64,000 nt of DNA from Buddleja alternifolia (GCA_019426215.1 CM033391.1:21100949-21164948); one strand, 5' to 3'. Shown: positions 24,701-33,601, numbered from the stretch's first letter. Numbers and translations are program-made. Notes: generated from the sequence alone by a model not told the origin.

Positions 24701-27700
24701 CGAATGGATGAATTTACTTCCCGTATTGAAGAATTAAACTCAAAAATTTCAATGAGGAAAGTGTCTGCTAGCCACCAAAATTTGGCCTTGCACGCTGAAG
24801 CCTGCAATGCCATAGCAGCCACTTCTCTTTTTGGTTCTGGCATAGGCAATGGTCCAATAAGTGGTTCACTTCTACCCAATTCCTCCTCATCTTCCCAACT
24901 GGCAAGGGAGTCTCCTTTCATGGAAGAGGTAATTCCAGAACTTCACTTTTTTTGTTTTTCATTTTTTGTCCCAGAACTTGCTCTACATCGAACCCTTTGT
25001 TTGAGAGCAGCAACACACAAAAGATGAAACAAGAGAAACGCAGCATTTCGTCTCATTATTTTGCTTAGAAAACATTAGGTTATATTTGGATGTGCTTTCA
25101 TTTCATTTTAATGGTCATTTTAAAAAATATATGGGAAAATGTGTTTCTTGATTTTTTGGTTGTGTCTTTCCTTATCATGGTATTGATCATTGGCGCTATA
25201 ATCTGATATTATCGAATATCATTGACGAGACATAAACTCGAAGATTAAAAGGCAAGGTCTTAAATTTCGCCCAAAACATCGAAATTTCGGTCGAAATTTC
25301 GGGTTTCTAGGTGTCCCGAAGCAAAATCAATCTTTTGATCCAATTTTGCTGAATATCTTCCGAAATTTAAAATAATATTTATTTTTTAAAATATTTTATA
25401 GTAAAAAATTAGAGTCAAATGATCATTCATATTAAAAGAAAGATAATAAATGACCAATTATGTAAACCAATAAGCAATAAATTTAAATACAATTCTGAAA
25501 GTGATATTAGGCAATAAGTTAATAAAAATCAGGGTCTGAACACAAAAATTATTTAAATAAGATTTCATAAAAATCCTCTTAGAAGCTTGATGTGGTTTCG
25601 AATAACGATTATTACTAAAATTGTGGTACACTTTATTTTAATGAAGTTCTTATGATATTTGATTATTATTTTACTACCATTATTTCATATTTTTCACAGC
25701 AGGTTTTAGTCATTCTATTCAACAAGATTCATTATGCATATATTATACATGAATATTATTAATGTAAAAAATGCATAATTATGATTTAAAGTTACACAAA
25801 GTTTCATTGTAAATTCTCAACTATTTCTATAAATTCTCATAATTTCTATAAAATTGAAACCGAAATTTTGAATATTCCCAAAATTTTCATCGAAACACCG
25901 ATACCAAGATTTCATACCTTGTTAATAGGTATCTTCGTATATTTTTGGATTGGCAAGAGCCGATCCAAATCCTTAACATCCGTTGTTATCTTATATCAGT
26001 CTATTTTTTATTATGCTCATAATAGCATAGTAGGATAGGATCGGCAAGAGCCGGCTTATTTGTCGTCGTTATAAGAATTTTATTTCAGTTGATACTTTGA
26101 ACTTCAATGCTGGGTCCTCATTTAGGTGTCTCTTCAACAATGTAACATATCATACATTTAACCATGCTTTTACCTCTATTTTGTGCCATAAAGGTACTCA
26201 TTTCCTCGAAAGACAATTATCATCTTCCGCTGTGCAACCCTCAAATAATCACTTTTTGGAAGAAATTTGTATCTCGTCTTTGTCATTTTTTTCTGAAAAT
26301 TACCTGTTTCGTCTGACTGTATTTTAAAAATTGTATATGGGGATAATTACGATAACCAACCCTCTGATTTAGTTTAATTATAACCTAGTCCGTTTATTTA
26401 AGGCACATAACAAATACCCCCTTCTTATAATAAAACCTTACAACCACCCCCTTCCATTAGAAACTAATGGAATTTGCTAATATCATCAAAAAATATTTTC
26501 TAAATTTTCTATTTTGCCCCGGGGGGGTGGTGAATATAATTTTTCATATTAAAGAGGATGTAATTATAATTTTCAATTTAGTTTTGAATAAATGATTTCG
26601 TAAAAAAATTGTTAACATCTTAATAATGAAGTGCAAATTCAGATTTATGCCAATTTGAATTTTCATTAGAAAACAAATACTGGGTTGCCTTTTTTTACGA
26701 GTAATATCGAAATTCAATGCAGATAAATATAAATTATTAAGTTACTAAAAAATATCAAAACAATTAGTGAATTAAAATTAGTTGAAAGAAAACAAATATA
26801 TATAAGGCTATAATAAAAAAAGGAAAACTAAAAAAAGTATATTATGGAAAAATATATAAAAAGGAAAGAAAAAAAAAAAAGTAACGGAAATTATTCATAG
26901 GTGGTTGAATGTAAGGTTTTATTATAAGATAAGGTGTGTTATATAATCCAATAAATCGGATTGCATTGTATTACACTAAATAAAGAGGGTGTTAATGTGA
27001 TTTACCCTTTTTTAATATATATATATTCTTTTTAAACAAGGGTAAGATTGACATTTTACACTTTTTGTCTGGCTAGCGGCCGTTAGTCGGAGGGGGTTCA
27101 ATGTAAGATTTTATTATAAGAGGACAGTGTTTGTTATGAGTCAAAAATAAGCGGACTAGACTCTTAAACTAAATAAGAGGAATAGTAAATGTAATTAACC
27201 CTTGTGTATAATTCACTAACGAATCTGGAGAAAAAAATGATTGTTTTCTGAAAGAAGATTTGAAATGGTATGGATTGGTAAAATAGTTTATCTTGATAAT
27301 GCCATAGTAATCCTTGCACAGATACTAATGATGTATATGAATTATTCTACATTTTTGCAACTTTTGCCATACATATTGGGTTATAGCACACAAATCTCAA
27401 CTTTCTAACTTGGCTACAAAACACAACTATCAATCTGTCCTAACATCATTACCGTAGGCCTTCACTTATATGTTTGGAGCATCAATCGGAAAGAACAAAA
27501 ATGAAATTGTTAGTCTCTTTTACTTATTATATGTACAGATCTCATTTTGGAGATGTATGTGTGTGTGTGTGTTTGTATACATATATATATATATACATTG
27601 ACACGATTATGCAATGCTTATTTATGGTTTCAATTCTTCCGTCAGTAAATCTAATATCTGGTAATGGTTTCTCAATTGATACATTTGGAAACAGGTATTA

Positions 27701-27919
27701 GTTATTGGTCGTGGACAACGTCAAATTATGCATCAAATAGACAATATTAGCACTCTCCTCCGTGAATATTATGGGGAAAGATCTGCCCATAGCCATCAAG
27801 GACGAACATCTGCCGCGGTGGCAGATAATGTAGGATCCATTGCCATTCCTTTATTTCTTTCTTTGGCTGTTGGTGGTATAGGGATCCTGCTCTTCAGAAC
27901 TGTGTCATCTCAAAAGTAA
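9430..27919 (+). CDS. TTM1/TTM2: TTM1/TTM2-type protein: uridine-kinase-like P-loop domain + CYTH domain + C-terminal anchor (11 coding exons)
   Basis: Coding exons: 9430-9769, 11061-11175, 18802-18997, 19065-19178, 19271-19444, 20182-20376, 20763-20885, 20963-21075, 21948-22071, 24656-24928, 27695-27919. They total 1992 nt, 663 codons plus TAA, with every intron GT..AG and no internal stop. Residues 73-80 are the Walker A loop [12 protein letters not shown] at 163-166 matches the kinase-fold strand; about 60-235 is uridine-kinase-like. About 250-410 is a CYTH/triphosphate tunnel domain, in which I see no canonical ExExK. About 500-532 is a coiled-coil-like helix, and 637-657 a hydrophobic C-terminal anchor. 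Arabidopsis TTM1 and TTM2 share this order, sit on the mitochondrial outer membrane, hydrolyse pyrophosphate, and act in leaf senescence and as a brake on salicylate defence respectively. I cannot say which of the two this resembles more. The gene appears intact despite about 5.4 kb of retroelement in intron 3. The start ATG is the first after the acceptor at 9389. Confidence 0.93.
9770..11060 (+). other. Intron 2 of the TTM-like gene
   Basis: Borders are GTAAAT and TTCTGAACAG. AT-rich, with nothing recognisable inside. Confidence 0.85.
11061..11175 (+). CDS. TTM1/TTM2: TTM-like coding exon 2
   Basis: Begins ATCCGCGC, completing the split Asp codon, and encodes the kinase-domain segment containing [11 protein letters not shown] and [11 protein letters not shown]. 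It ends TACAG|GTTTTG in phase 2. The next intron is the one invaded by retroelements. Confidence 0.92.
11410..11607 (-). repeat. Truncated left LTR of the outer chromovirus
   Basis: Starts TGTTAACACTTAAATTGC and matches the first 198 bp of the LTR at 16446-16821, ending at CAACTTAACTTA. Beyond this the sequence switches to plus-strand RNase H of the inner copy. Confidence 0.9.
11622..13268 (+). pseudogene. Inner chromovirus: RNase H end, integrase and chromodomain-like tail (broken)
   Basis: Plus-strand frames begin at [16 protein letters not shown] RNase H sequence near 11630, interrupted by TGA at 11711 where the family has Trp. The integrase core spans about 12150-12600, with the catalytic acidic residues in the contexts [15 protein letters not shown] and [13 protein letters not shown]. 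Multiple stops follow in the C-terminal half (12593, 12670s, 12770s, 12860s). The tail at 13061-13268 ([20 protein letters not shown]) matches the chromodomain-like end of chromovirus integrases. A polypurine tract (GAGGGGGGGAGG) precedes the LTR. Gag, protease and RT of this copy are missing. Confidence 0.85.
13273..13648 (+). repeat. LTR of the inner chromovirus (376 bp)
   Basis: Begins TGTTACGGAG and ends AAGTGTTAACA. It has the same length as the outer right LTR and is about 94% alike by eye in reverse complement. A polypurine tract lies just upstream, so it is the 3' LTR of the plus-strand copy. It abuts the interrupted RT frame of the outer copy directly. Confidence 0.9.
13649..14735 (-). 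pseudogene. Outer chromovirus reverse transcriptase (broken, with hAT insertion)
   Basis: Minus-strand frames show the RT order: substrate strand [30 protein letters not shown], a FFDD catalytic box ([11 protein letters not shown], a normal variant for this group), then VEYLGHVVS. The frame continues across the hAT insertion (13710-14059) into [16 protein letters not shown] and stops at the inner LTR. A frameshift lies near 14550. Confidence 0.88.
13710..14059. mobile_element. Non-autonomous hAT-type element (350 bp)
   Basis: Flanked by the perfect 8-bp duplication ATGGCGCT (13702-13709 and 14060-14067). Ends are AGGGGTGAAAGACGA and TCGTTTACACCCCTAT, imperfect inverted repeats. The interior is rich in GCTCGGTTCG-type sequence. 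It inserted into the RT gene of the outer chromovirus. There is no transposase. Confidence 0.9.
14938..15360 (-). pseudogene. Outer chromovirus protease region
   Basis: The minus-strand frame carries an aspartic-protease-like segment: [13 protein letters not shown], then [11 protein letters not shown]. The catalytic triad is DSS, where active retroviral-type proteases have D-S/T-G; this may be a disabling change. It follows the gag zinc knuckle, in the usual gag-protease-RT order. Confidence 0.85.
15299..16375 (-). pseudogene. Outer chromovirus gag with CCHC zinc knuckle (frameshifted)
   Basis: It starts with a coiled-coil-like stretch ([13 protein letters not shown]) at 16375 and continues, after a frameshift near 16200, with the gag core ([19 protein letters not shown]) and then, after another break near 15850, the zinc knuckle [14 protein letters not shown] (CX2CX4HX4C). 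The minus-strand order and nearness to the LTR at 16446 fit a gag start. Confidence 0.85.
16446..16821 (-). repeat. Right (5') LTR of the outer chromovirus (376 bp)
   Basis: TGTTAACACTT on the left and CTCCGTAACA on the right, a TG..CA LTR in minus orientation. It is followed on the right by the target duplication ATCCG. The primer-site side is AGCAGGTCGGACTAAAT at 16429-16445; I do not assign the tRNA. Confidence 0.92.
16827..18801 (+). other. Distal part of intron 3
   Basis: AT-rich intron sequence ending at the acceptor GTTATGCAG (18801). No coding region or clear repeat is visible. With the retroelement the whole intron is about 7.6 kb; without it about 2.2 kb. Confidence 0.8.
18802..18997 (+). 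CDS. TTM1/TTM2: TTM-like coding exon 3
   Basis: Starts GACTTTGGAAG, completing the split Arg codon across the invaded intron. It encodes the rest of the kinase fold ([34 protein letters not shown]) and ends SET|GTAAAC in phase 0. Confidence 0.93.
19065..19178 (+). CDS. TTM1/TTM2: TTM-like coding exon 4
   Basis: Follows the acceptor TTCAG; encodes [12 protein letters not shown] through NPTYILK, the link between kinase and CYTH domains. Donor AAG|GTAAGT. Confidence 0.93.
19271..19444 (+). CDS. TTM1/TTM2: TTM-like coding exon 5 (start of CYTH domain)
   Basis: 58 codons between TTTAG and GAG|GTTTGG. It encodes the first CYTH strands ([27 protein letters not shown]). No ExExK metal-binding motif is seen in its usual place. 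Confidence 0.93.
20182..20376 (+). CDS. TTM1/TTM2: TTM-like coding exon 6 (CYTH)
   Basis: 65 codons, starting [18 protein letters not shown] and ending NRKYVQ|GTATGA. It includes the tunnel strands and a Lys/Arg-rich turn (ILKRSSHVF). Confidence 0.93.
20763..20885 (+). CDS. TTM1/TTM2: TTM-like coding exon 7 (CYTH end)
   Basis: 41 codons, [17 protein letters not shown] to LEKIINDVM. Donor ATG|GTCTGA is weak but keeps the frame with the next exon. Confidence 0.9.
20963..21075 (+). CDS. TTM1/TTM2: TTM-like coding exon 8
   Basis: Encodes [19 protein letters not shown] to RTKFLN plus a split Arg codon; donor CG|GTATGC. The following intron carries a hAT-type element. Confidence 0.92.
21180..21825. 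mobile_element. Non-autonomous hAT-type element in intron 9 (646 bp)
   Basis: A perfect 8-bp duplication, CTATTCCT, flanks it (21172-21179 and 21826-21833). Ends are AGGGATGGCAATGGG and CCCATTGCCATT, terminal inverted repeats. The interior has GGGTTCGG-type stretches. No transposase. It sits between coding exons 8 and 9 and apparently does not disturb splicing. Confidence 0.9.
21948..22071 (+). CDS. TTM1/TTM2: TTM-like coding exon 9
   Basis: Acceptor TCCACAG, donor CAG|GTGAGT. It completes the split Arg codon and encodes the Ser-rich linker with [18 protein letters not shown]. Confidence 0.92.
22072..24655 (+). other. Intron 10 of the TTM-like gene
   Basis: A 2.6-kb AT-rich intron. Its last 275 bp hold a 144-bp tandem duplication that includes the splice acceptor. 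No coding region is supported. Confidence 0.8.
24381..24668 (+). repeat. 144-bp tandem duplication spanning the exon 10 splice acceptor
   Basis: 24381-24524 and 24525-24668 are adjacent copies with two visible differences. Each includes the polypyrimidine stretch, TTTCAG and the first 13 bases of the coding exon (GGCATTGTTACT). The gene therefore has two candidate acceptors, ending at 24511 and 24655. Use of the upstream one would add 144 nt containing an in-frame TAG at about 24596. Confidence 0.93.
24656..24928 (+). CDS. TTM1/TTM2: TTM-like coding exon 10 (coiled coil)
   Basis: 91 codons beginning [19 protein letters not shown], a heptad-like helix, followed by a Ser-rich segment ending ESPFMEE|GTAATT. 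The coiled coil may mediate oligomerisation; that is inference. Confidence 0.93.
25253..25921. mobile_element. Non-autonomous hAT-type element in intron 11 (669 bp)
   Basis: Flanks TTAAAAGG (25245-25252) and TTAATAGG (25922-25929) form an 8-bp duplication with one mismatch. Ends CAAGGTCTTAAATTTCG and ATTTCATACCTTG are inverted repeats (CAAGGT.T.AAAT). Subterminal CGAAATTTCGG repeats are present. AT-rich interior, no transposase. Confidence 0.8.
26339..27201. mobile_element. MITE with long imperfect inverted ends (family shared with 34429-38477)
   Basis: The left end GGGGATAATTACGATAACC and the right end in reverse complement (GGGTTAATTACATTTACTAT) match over about 100 bp, including CATAACAAATACCCCC-type sequence. 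A partial further copy of the same end lies inside, near 26900-27010. The interior matches part of the split copy at 34.7 kb in reverse orientation (AAGTTGAAAGAAAACAAATA-like). Target duplication is not clear. Confidence 0.7.
27695..27919 (+). CDS. TTM1/TTM2: TTM-like last coding exon (membrane anchor)
   Basis: Starts [17 protein letters not shown] and ends at TAA 27917-27919. The stretch [20 protein letters not shown] is a single hydrophobic helix followed by a short basic tail ending SSQK, typical of a tail-anchored outer-membrane protein. Confidence 0.94.
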   Translation, partial: VLVIGRGQRQIMHQIDNISTLLREYYGERSAHSHQGRTSAAVADNVGSIAIPLFLSLAVGGIGILLFRTVSSQK

Positions 27920-28165
27920 TTATCTGGATTGCTTTTCATTTATACTACTATGATGATGATGACAATATGTATATATTTCTAGAATATAAAAGATACAAGT
28001 GAAATCTTGAGAGAGATGTAAGTAAAAAAGAAAAAAAGAATATTGACAGATTTATCACTTAGCTTCATATACATATATACTGGGATTTGAGAGAGCGATC
28101 TGTAGGCACGAAAAGGCGTGCAAATATGATAACATGTTTGGTTATATTATTTCAAAAATAAAGTG
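27920..28165 (+). other. 3' UTR and possible poly(A) signal of the TTM-like gene
   Basis: An AT-rich 3' leader-out region. An AATAAA hexamer lies at 28157-28162 with TG-rich sequence just after it, a plausible polyadenylation signal. The end point is inferred. Confidence 0.5.
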
Positions 28166-28322
28166 ATGTTTGTTAATATTATTTTTGTACAATAGCAATT
28201 TGTGGTGGTACTCTTGTAAGGTTTGAATCAAATCGTATTAATTGAATAGTTGGTGATGAAATCCTTATAGTTGTAGGTCTAATCCTATTGGAGATAATTA
28301 GTAGGATTCATGTGAGGATTTA

Positions 28323-28683
28323 GGGATAATAGCAGACACTCCCTCAGTTATGGGGTGATGTGCACTTTGCCCCCTAACTTATTGAAATGTGCACTTTGCT
28401 TCCTCACTTATCATAAAATGTGCACTTCACCCCCTCGGGCAGTTCGAGCAGATTTGGGCACCACACTTATCATAAAAATTGGACTTTTGCCCCTTGGATT
28501 TATGTGTCTTTGAAGCACTTTGCCCTCTGACTTATGTGTTTTTGTAGCATTTTGCCCCTTCACTTATGTGTTTTGTAGCACTTTGCCCGAACTGCCCGAG
28601 GGGGTGAAGTGCACATTTTATGATAAGTGAGGGGGCAAAGTGCACATCACCTCATAACTGAGGGGGGTGTCTGCCATTATCCC
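28323..28683. mobile_element. MULE-type MITE with about 110-bp terminal inverted repeats
   Basis: Ends are GGGATAATAGCAGACAC and GTGTCTGCCATTATCCC. The inverted repeats extend inwards over about 110 bp through GTGCACTTTGCCCCCT and CACCCCCTCGGGCAGTTCG. Flanks GAGGATTTA (28314-28322) and GAGAATTTA (28684-28692) are a 9-bp duplication with one mismatch, as in Mutator-like elements. The left arm has a small internal duplication of the GTGCACTTTGC block. No coding region. Confidence 0.88.
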
Positions 28684-29205
28684 GAGAATTTATGAGTATT
28701 AAATAAGTTGTTTTAAAAATGAGAAAAAAAAGTTGAAGATAAGAAAGTATTAAGACCCATAGGATTTAGGGAAAATTATTCAAAAATTCGTAATCCCTAA
28801 TTAAAATTAAAAATCCTAGGCATGATATTACATTCTCAACTCCCTAATTTATAATGCAATTTTGATTTCACTTCTTAATCATTTGAAAAGACAAAAATGC
28901 CTTCAATTTATTAATTTTTTATTCACTTTCTTCTCTATTTCTCTCTTCTCTTTCCTCTTCTTTTTTTCCCCCTTCACCACAAATTCGATTACATAGTTTT
29001 CTTCGAAGATTGAAGTTATTCAAATGTCACACCATTTTGTTCTCCATGATGAAAGAAACAAATTGAGATCCATATTGACTCTATTTCGAGTACAATTTTT
29101 ATTTTTATTTTTGAATTTCATATGAACAACTACTACAGTATGTATAAGCCACGTTCGACGTATATTTAGTGTACAATCGACGTATTTTCAATTGATATTT
29201 AACAG

Positions 29206-29920
29206 TTTTGCGCAATCTTACGAAAAATTCTATAATGTGTTGTAACATGTTCGGAATCAGAAATCGTGTTTTTTTTTTTTAAAGTAGACACATAGGGCTT
29301 TCTAAATAAGTACGTCACATTATCAAGAAACATCTGGTATAAAACAGTTTTTGCTTCAAACATAAGCTAAAATTTAATGACAATTTTGCGTGACTTTACG
29401 AGAAAGTTCATAGCGCATCGTAGAATGCTCGAAATCATAAACCGTTTTTTTTTCCTTTCAAAGTAGACACATAGGGCTTTCATAAAATATATTACATATA
29501 GTCTAGAACAATCTAGTATGAAACAGGTTTTTATTCAAACGTAAGCTAAAATGTTTCTATAATTTTGCGCAATCTTACGAAAAATTCTATAACGCGTTGT
29601 AAGATGCTCGAAATCATAAATATTTATTTTATTTTGAAAATAGACACATAGAGAGTTCTTAATATGTATGACACATTATCAAGATATGTTTAGGATGAAG
29701 CAATTTTGTCTACAAACGTAAGCTAAAATTTGCTGGCAGTTTTGTGCGACTTCACCAGAAAGTCCATAACGCACTATACGATGCTCAAAATAATAAACTA
29801 TCTTTTAATTTTAAAATTACACATATAGGGCTTTCTGAAATAGCATGATACATTATCAAGAAATGTCTAGAACTAAACAGGTTTTTCTTCAAACATAAGC
29901 TAAAATTTATATGCATTCAT
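29206..29920. repeat. Four tandem units of about 170-190 bp in alternating A-B-A-B order
   Basis: Units begin at TTTTG near 29206, 29394, 29563 and 29740. Each runs through a TTACGA.AAA..CTATAA block, a TAGACACATAGGGCTTTC block and ends AAGCTAAAAT. Units 1 and 3 share GCGCAATCTTACGAAAAATT, while 2 and 4 share ACTTTAC/ACTTCAC and AGAAAGT, so a dimer was duplicated. Confidence 0.85.
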
Positions 29921-29929
29921 ACGTCGATA

Positions 29930-30905
29930 TTATGCACTAGTACGTCATATTAACCTATACGTCGATTGATAGACAATAATACGTCAATTGACTAGCATTC
30001 ATACGTCAATTTGAATGTACTAATACGTCATATAAAATCTATTATTACGTCAATTGATAGACAACCATACGTCGATTTCAAAAAATAATACGACAATTGA
30101 CTTACATTCATACGTCAAATTATGTATTAATACGTCATATTAAGTGTACATATATGTCAATTGATAGACAATAATACGTCAATTGACTAGCATTCATATG
30201 TCAATTGAAATGTACTAATACATCATATTGAATGTATTATTACGCCAATTGATAGACAACCATACGTTGATTTTCAGAAAATAATACGTCAATTGACTGA
30301 CATTCATACATCAATATTATGTATTAATACGTCATATTAAGTGTACATTGATAGACAATAATATGTCAATTGACTAGCATTCATGCGTCAATTGAAATGT
30401 ACTAATACGTCATATTAAATCTATTATTACGTCAATTGATAGACAACCATACGTTGATTTTCATAAAATAATACGTCAATTGAATTGCAACCATACGTCA
30501 ATATTATGTATTAATACGTCATATTAAGTGTATCTATACGTCATATTAAGTGTATCTATACGTCGATAGATATACAATAATACGTCAATTGACTTGCATT
30601 CATACGTCAATTTGAATGTACTAATACGTATGGTTGCAAGTCAATTGATTAGCATTCATATGTCAATTGAAATGTACTAATATGTCATATTGATTTGCAT
30701 TCATATATCAATTTGAATGTACTAATACGTATGGTTGCAAGTCAATTGACAAGCATTCATACGTCAATTGAAATGTACTAATACGTCATATTAAATGTAT
30801 TATCATGTCAATTGAAAGACAATTATACGTTGATTTACAGAAAATAATACGTCAGTTGACTTGCATTCATACGTCAATATAATGTATTAATACGTCATAT
30901 TAAGT
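29930..30905. repeat. TACGTC-based tandem array with about 190-bp higher-order period
   Basis: TACGTC (with variants TATGTC, TACATC) recurs every 20-25 bp in plus orientation. A longer unit, marked by GACTAGCATTCAT, recurs at about 29990, 30185, 30372 and 30591 (periods 195, 187, 219). The composition is AT-rich between motifs. Confidence 0.88.
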
Positions 30906-31500
30906 GTACCTAGTAGTAGTATCTATACACATTACGTTTGTGAAATATGTATAAATATTTTAAAAATATAAACATTTACACATAGAGTAAAGTGAAAACT
31001 AGTAGTAGTGTGAATACACATAGTCTTTGGTACACACAATACTAAGTCAAGTGATTACTAGTAGTAGTGTCTACACACCTTACATTTGTGAAAGAAATGT
31101 AACATTATCGATTCAATTCTTATGATCACAACATAAAACATTACAAATTGATACATTCGTTCATAAAATACTTGTCCAAATATATTCATGTGCGTCAATG
31201 AATTTATGGACGTATTATTTTAATAAAAACGACATACGTGTGTAGTGTAACGATGTATGTATATAGTCTAATGACGTACGTGGATCGCTGTTTCAAGTCT
31301 TGCTCCCATTGAACGAGATGATGAAAGATATGAACTAGGTATTGGTACGACAAGACATAAGGTAATTGACAACGATCAGACCGAAGACCTTTTCGAGGCA
31401 AGACATGTACTACAGAAGCGAAAGGAATTATCATCGAGGATAACGAGATATCGAACCAAACGAGATATTTAGGAATCAACAATCATCACGAACCAATCAA
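30906..31500. other. Spacer between arrays, with CTAGTAGTAGT repeats
   Basis: Three copies of the phrase CTAGTAGTAGT..CTA/GAATACACA lie at about 30909, 31004 and 31060. From 31200 a non-repetitive stretch holds a 92-codon minus-strand open frame (31204-31482) that I do not recognise and do not call as a gene. Confidence 0.5.
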
Positions 31501-31501
31501 C

Positions 31502-32125
31502 AGCAAATCGAAATATTATTACATATGAAATGATATATTGTTACAATTAAAAGGATGTATTAATAAATATCAGGGCCGTATGTCAACATTTAAGATGATG
31601 TATTATTATTATAAAAACGACGTACGTATATAGTCTAACGACGTATGGGTATAGACTAATGACGTATTAGTATATATAAATTATACATTTTAAATTACGT
31701 ATTTCAATAGCAAATTGAAGCAGTATTACATATGAAATGATATATTGTTACATCTAAAAGGATGTATTAATAAATATCAAGGCCGTACGTCAACAATTAA
31801 GATGACGTATATTTTCATAAAAGTAACGTATGTGTGCAGTCTAATGACGTACGTGATCAAATAAGTTGACATATTAGTATAAATAAATTATGCATTTTAA
31901 ATTAAAGTATTTCAATAGCAAACCGAAGTAGTATTGCATATGAAATGATGTATTGTTACAACTAAAAGAATGTGTTAATAAATATAAAGGCTGTATGTCA
32001 ACATTTAATATGACATATTATTTTAATAAAAACGACGTACGTGTGTAGTCTAATGACGTACGAGTATAGTCTAATGACGTATTATTACATATCAATTGAC
32101 GTGTGATTGCATATAAAATTGACTT
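31502..32125. repeat. Three tandem units of about 207 bp with GACGTA motifs
   Basis: Units start with AGCAAA(T/C)CGAAG-like sequence at 31502, 31709 and 31917. Each holds CATATGAAATGATATATTG, AAAACGACGTACGT-like sequence and AGTCTAATGACGTA. The motif orientation is opposite to that of the left array. Confidence 0.85.
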
Positions 32126-32915
32126 ATGACTACATATCAATTGAAGTATGGTTACATATAAATGTCGTATTATTACATATCTGTTGACATATTATTACAT
32201 ATCAAATGACGTATGATTACATATAAATTGACGTATTACTACATACCAATTGACGTATGACTACATATAAACTGCTGTATAATTACATACAAATGGACGT
32301 ATTATTACACATCAATTGACGTATGGTTACATTTAAATTGACGTATTATTACATAGCAATTAACATATGGTTACATATAAAATGCCATATTATTACATAT
32401 GAATGGACGTATTATTATCAAATGATGTATGCTTACATATAAATTGACGTATTATTACATATCAATTGACGTATGATTGTATATAAATTGACATATGACC
32501 ACATATCAATTGAAGTATGGTTACGTATATAATGTTGTATTATTACATATGAGTTGACGCATTATTACATATCAAATGACGTGTGGTTACATATAAATTG
32601 GCATATTACTACATATCAATGGGCGTATGACTACATATAAAATATTCTATTATTACATATGAATTGACGTATTATTACATATCAAATGACGTATGGTTAC
32701 ATATAAATTGACTTACTACATATTAAATGCTGTATTTTTACATATAAAACATATTATTACATATAAAATGACGTATTTTTTCAAAGATATTGGTGTATGG
32801 TGACATATAATAACATATTACTATATATTAAATGATGTATTTCTACATATAAACTGATGTACTTTTCAAAGATATTGGGTTATGTATACAATTACGTATT
32901 ACATATCAAATGATC
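32080..32915. repeat. 22-bp tandem array, unit TTGACGTAT.ATTACATAT
   Basis: Roughly 35-40 units of about 22 bp, with alternating forms TTACATATCAATTGACGTA and TGATTACATATAAATTGACG. GACGTA is in plus orientation, i.e. the reverse complement of the TACGTC array at 29930-30905, so the two arrays face each other. Confidence 0.9.
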
Positions 32916-33238
32916 AAGCACACCACTAAAAACGCATCAAACCTGCATGTTTTCCACCTTAACCATCTTTCAAACTCTCACATCTTTCGACTTCACTGAG
33001 AAATTTCAAATGCTCGATAGAATTCAAACTACCTAAGAATTCAAATTCTCCTCATTTCTCTTTGCTAATTAAAATTTTAAAGCACCCCAGATCAACAAAT
33101 AGAATAAATGATATAATATCGACATGATTGGCAAAAGAATAATGCCACTATAACAATATTTATGTAATTTTGAATGTAATTAACAAAGAAGTATACAAAT
33201 ACATGATAAAGAAGCTCAATCATCTACTCCTCTTGTCT

Positions 33239-33475
33239 TCAGGATTCCTGAATCAGGGAATCATAAAATTCAGTCTTCATCTTAGAATTCAATTTCTTAA
33301 TATCACCACCCATGTAAGGTTGAACTGGAGATTCTTCATGCTTAAATAAATAAAGTTTCTGAATTTCCAAAGAATCAGGCTGAGTAAACTAACTCCATTG
33401 AATCACTTTCTTCTCCTTTCCATAAATCAACTAGCACACTAGTGTGAAGTTGTAAATTTTCTTCGCCTGATTTTC
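33239..33475 (-). pseudogene. Unrecognised C-terminal gene fragment inside the Pack-MULE-like element
   Basis: A minus-strand frame ends ..MKTEFYDSLIQES at a TGA at 33239-33241 and reads back through QPYMGGDIKKLNSK, LEIQKLYLFKHEESP and GKEKKVIQWS. Stops occur near 33390 and 33430. The charged, non-repetitive composition differs from the AT-rich arrays and suggests a captured gene end. I do not recognise the family. Confidence 0.4.
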
Positions 33476-33594
33476 CATATACAAACTCCGTTAGTTGCGA
33501 TTGAGGTGAAGAGAAAAAGTTGAGGAGATGAATAATGAATTACTAAAACAACATATAGACTCATTGCTCTCATCATCTACTTCTTACTACACCC

Positions 33595-33601
33595 TATAAA
33601 A
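33595..33601 (+). promoter_or_regulatory. TATA box of the captured UGT fragment
   Basis: TATAAAA lies 38 bp before the ATG at 33639, in the context ACACCCTATAAAATC, a standard plant core-promoter spacing with a short leader. Confidence 0.5.

Larger units (their letters stand above)
24929..27694 (+). other. Intron 11 of the TTM-like gene
   Basis: A 2.8-kb intron carrying a hAT-type element (25253-25921) and a MITE (26339-27201), with TG and TA microsatellite runs near 27555-27597. Ends GGAAACAG. Confidence 0.85.

Noticed and set aside
24608..25027. Frame starting at [10 protein letters not shown] as a separate gene
   Set aside because: It is coding exon 10 of the TTM-like gene preceded by duplicated intron sequence.
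29930..32915. CRISPR-like regular spacing of a short repeat
   Set aside because: The intervening sequences are themselves repetitive and AT-rich, the repeats vary, and the DNA is of a plant; this is a tandem array.
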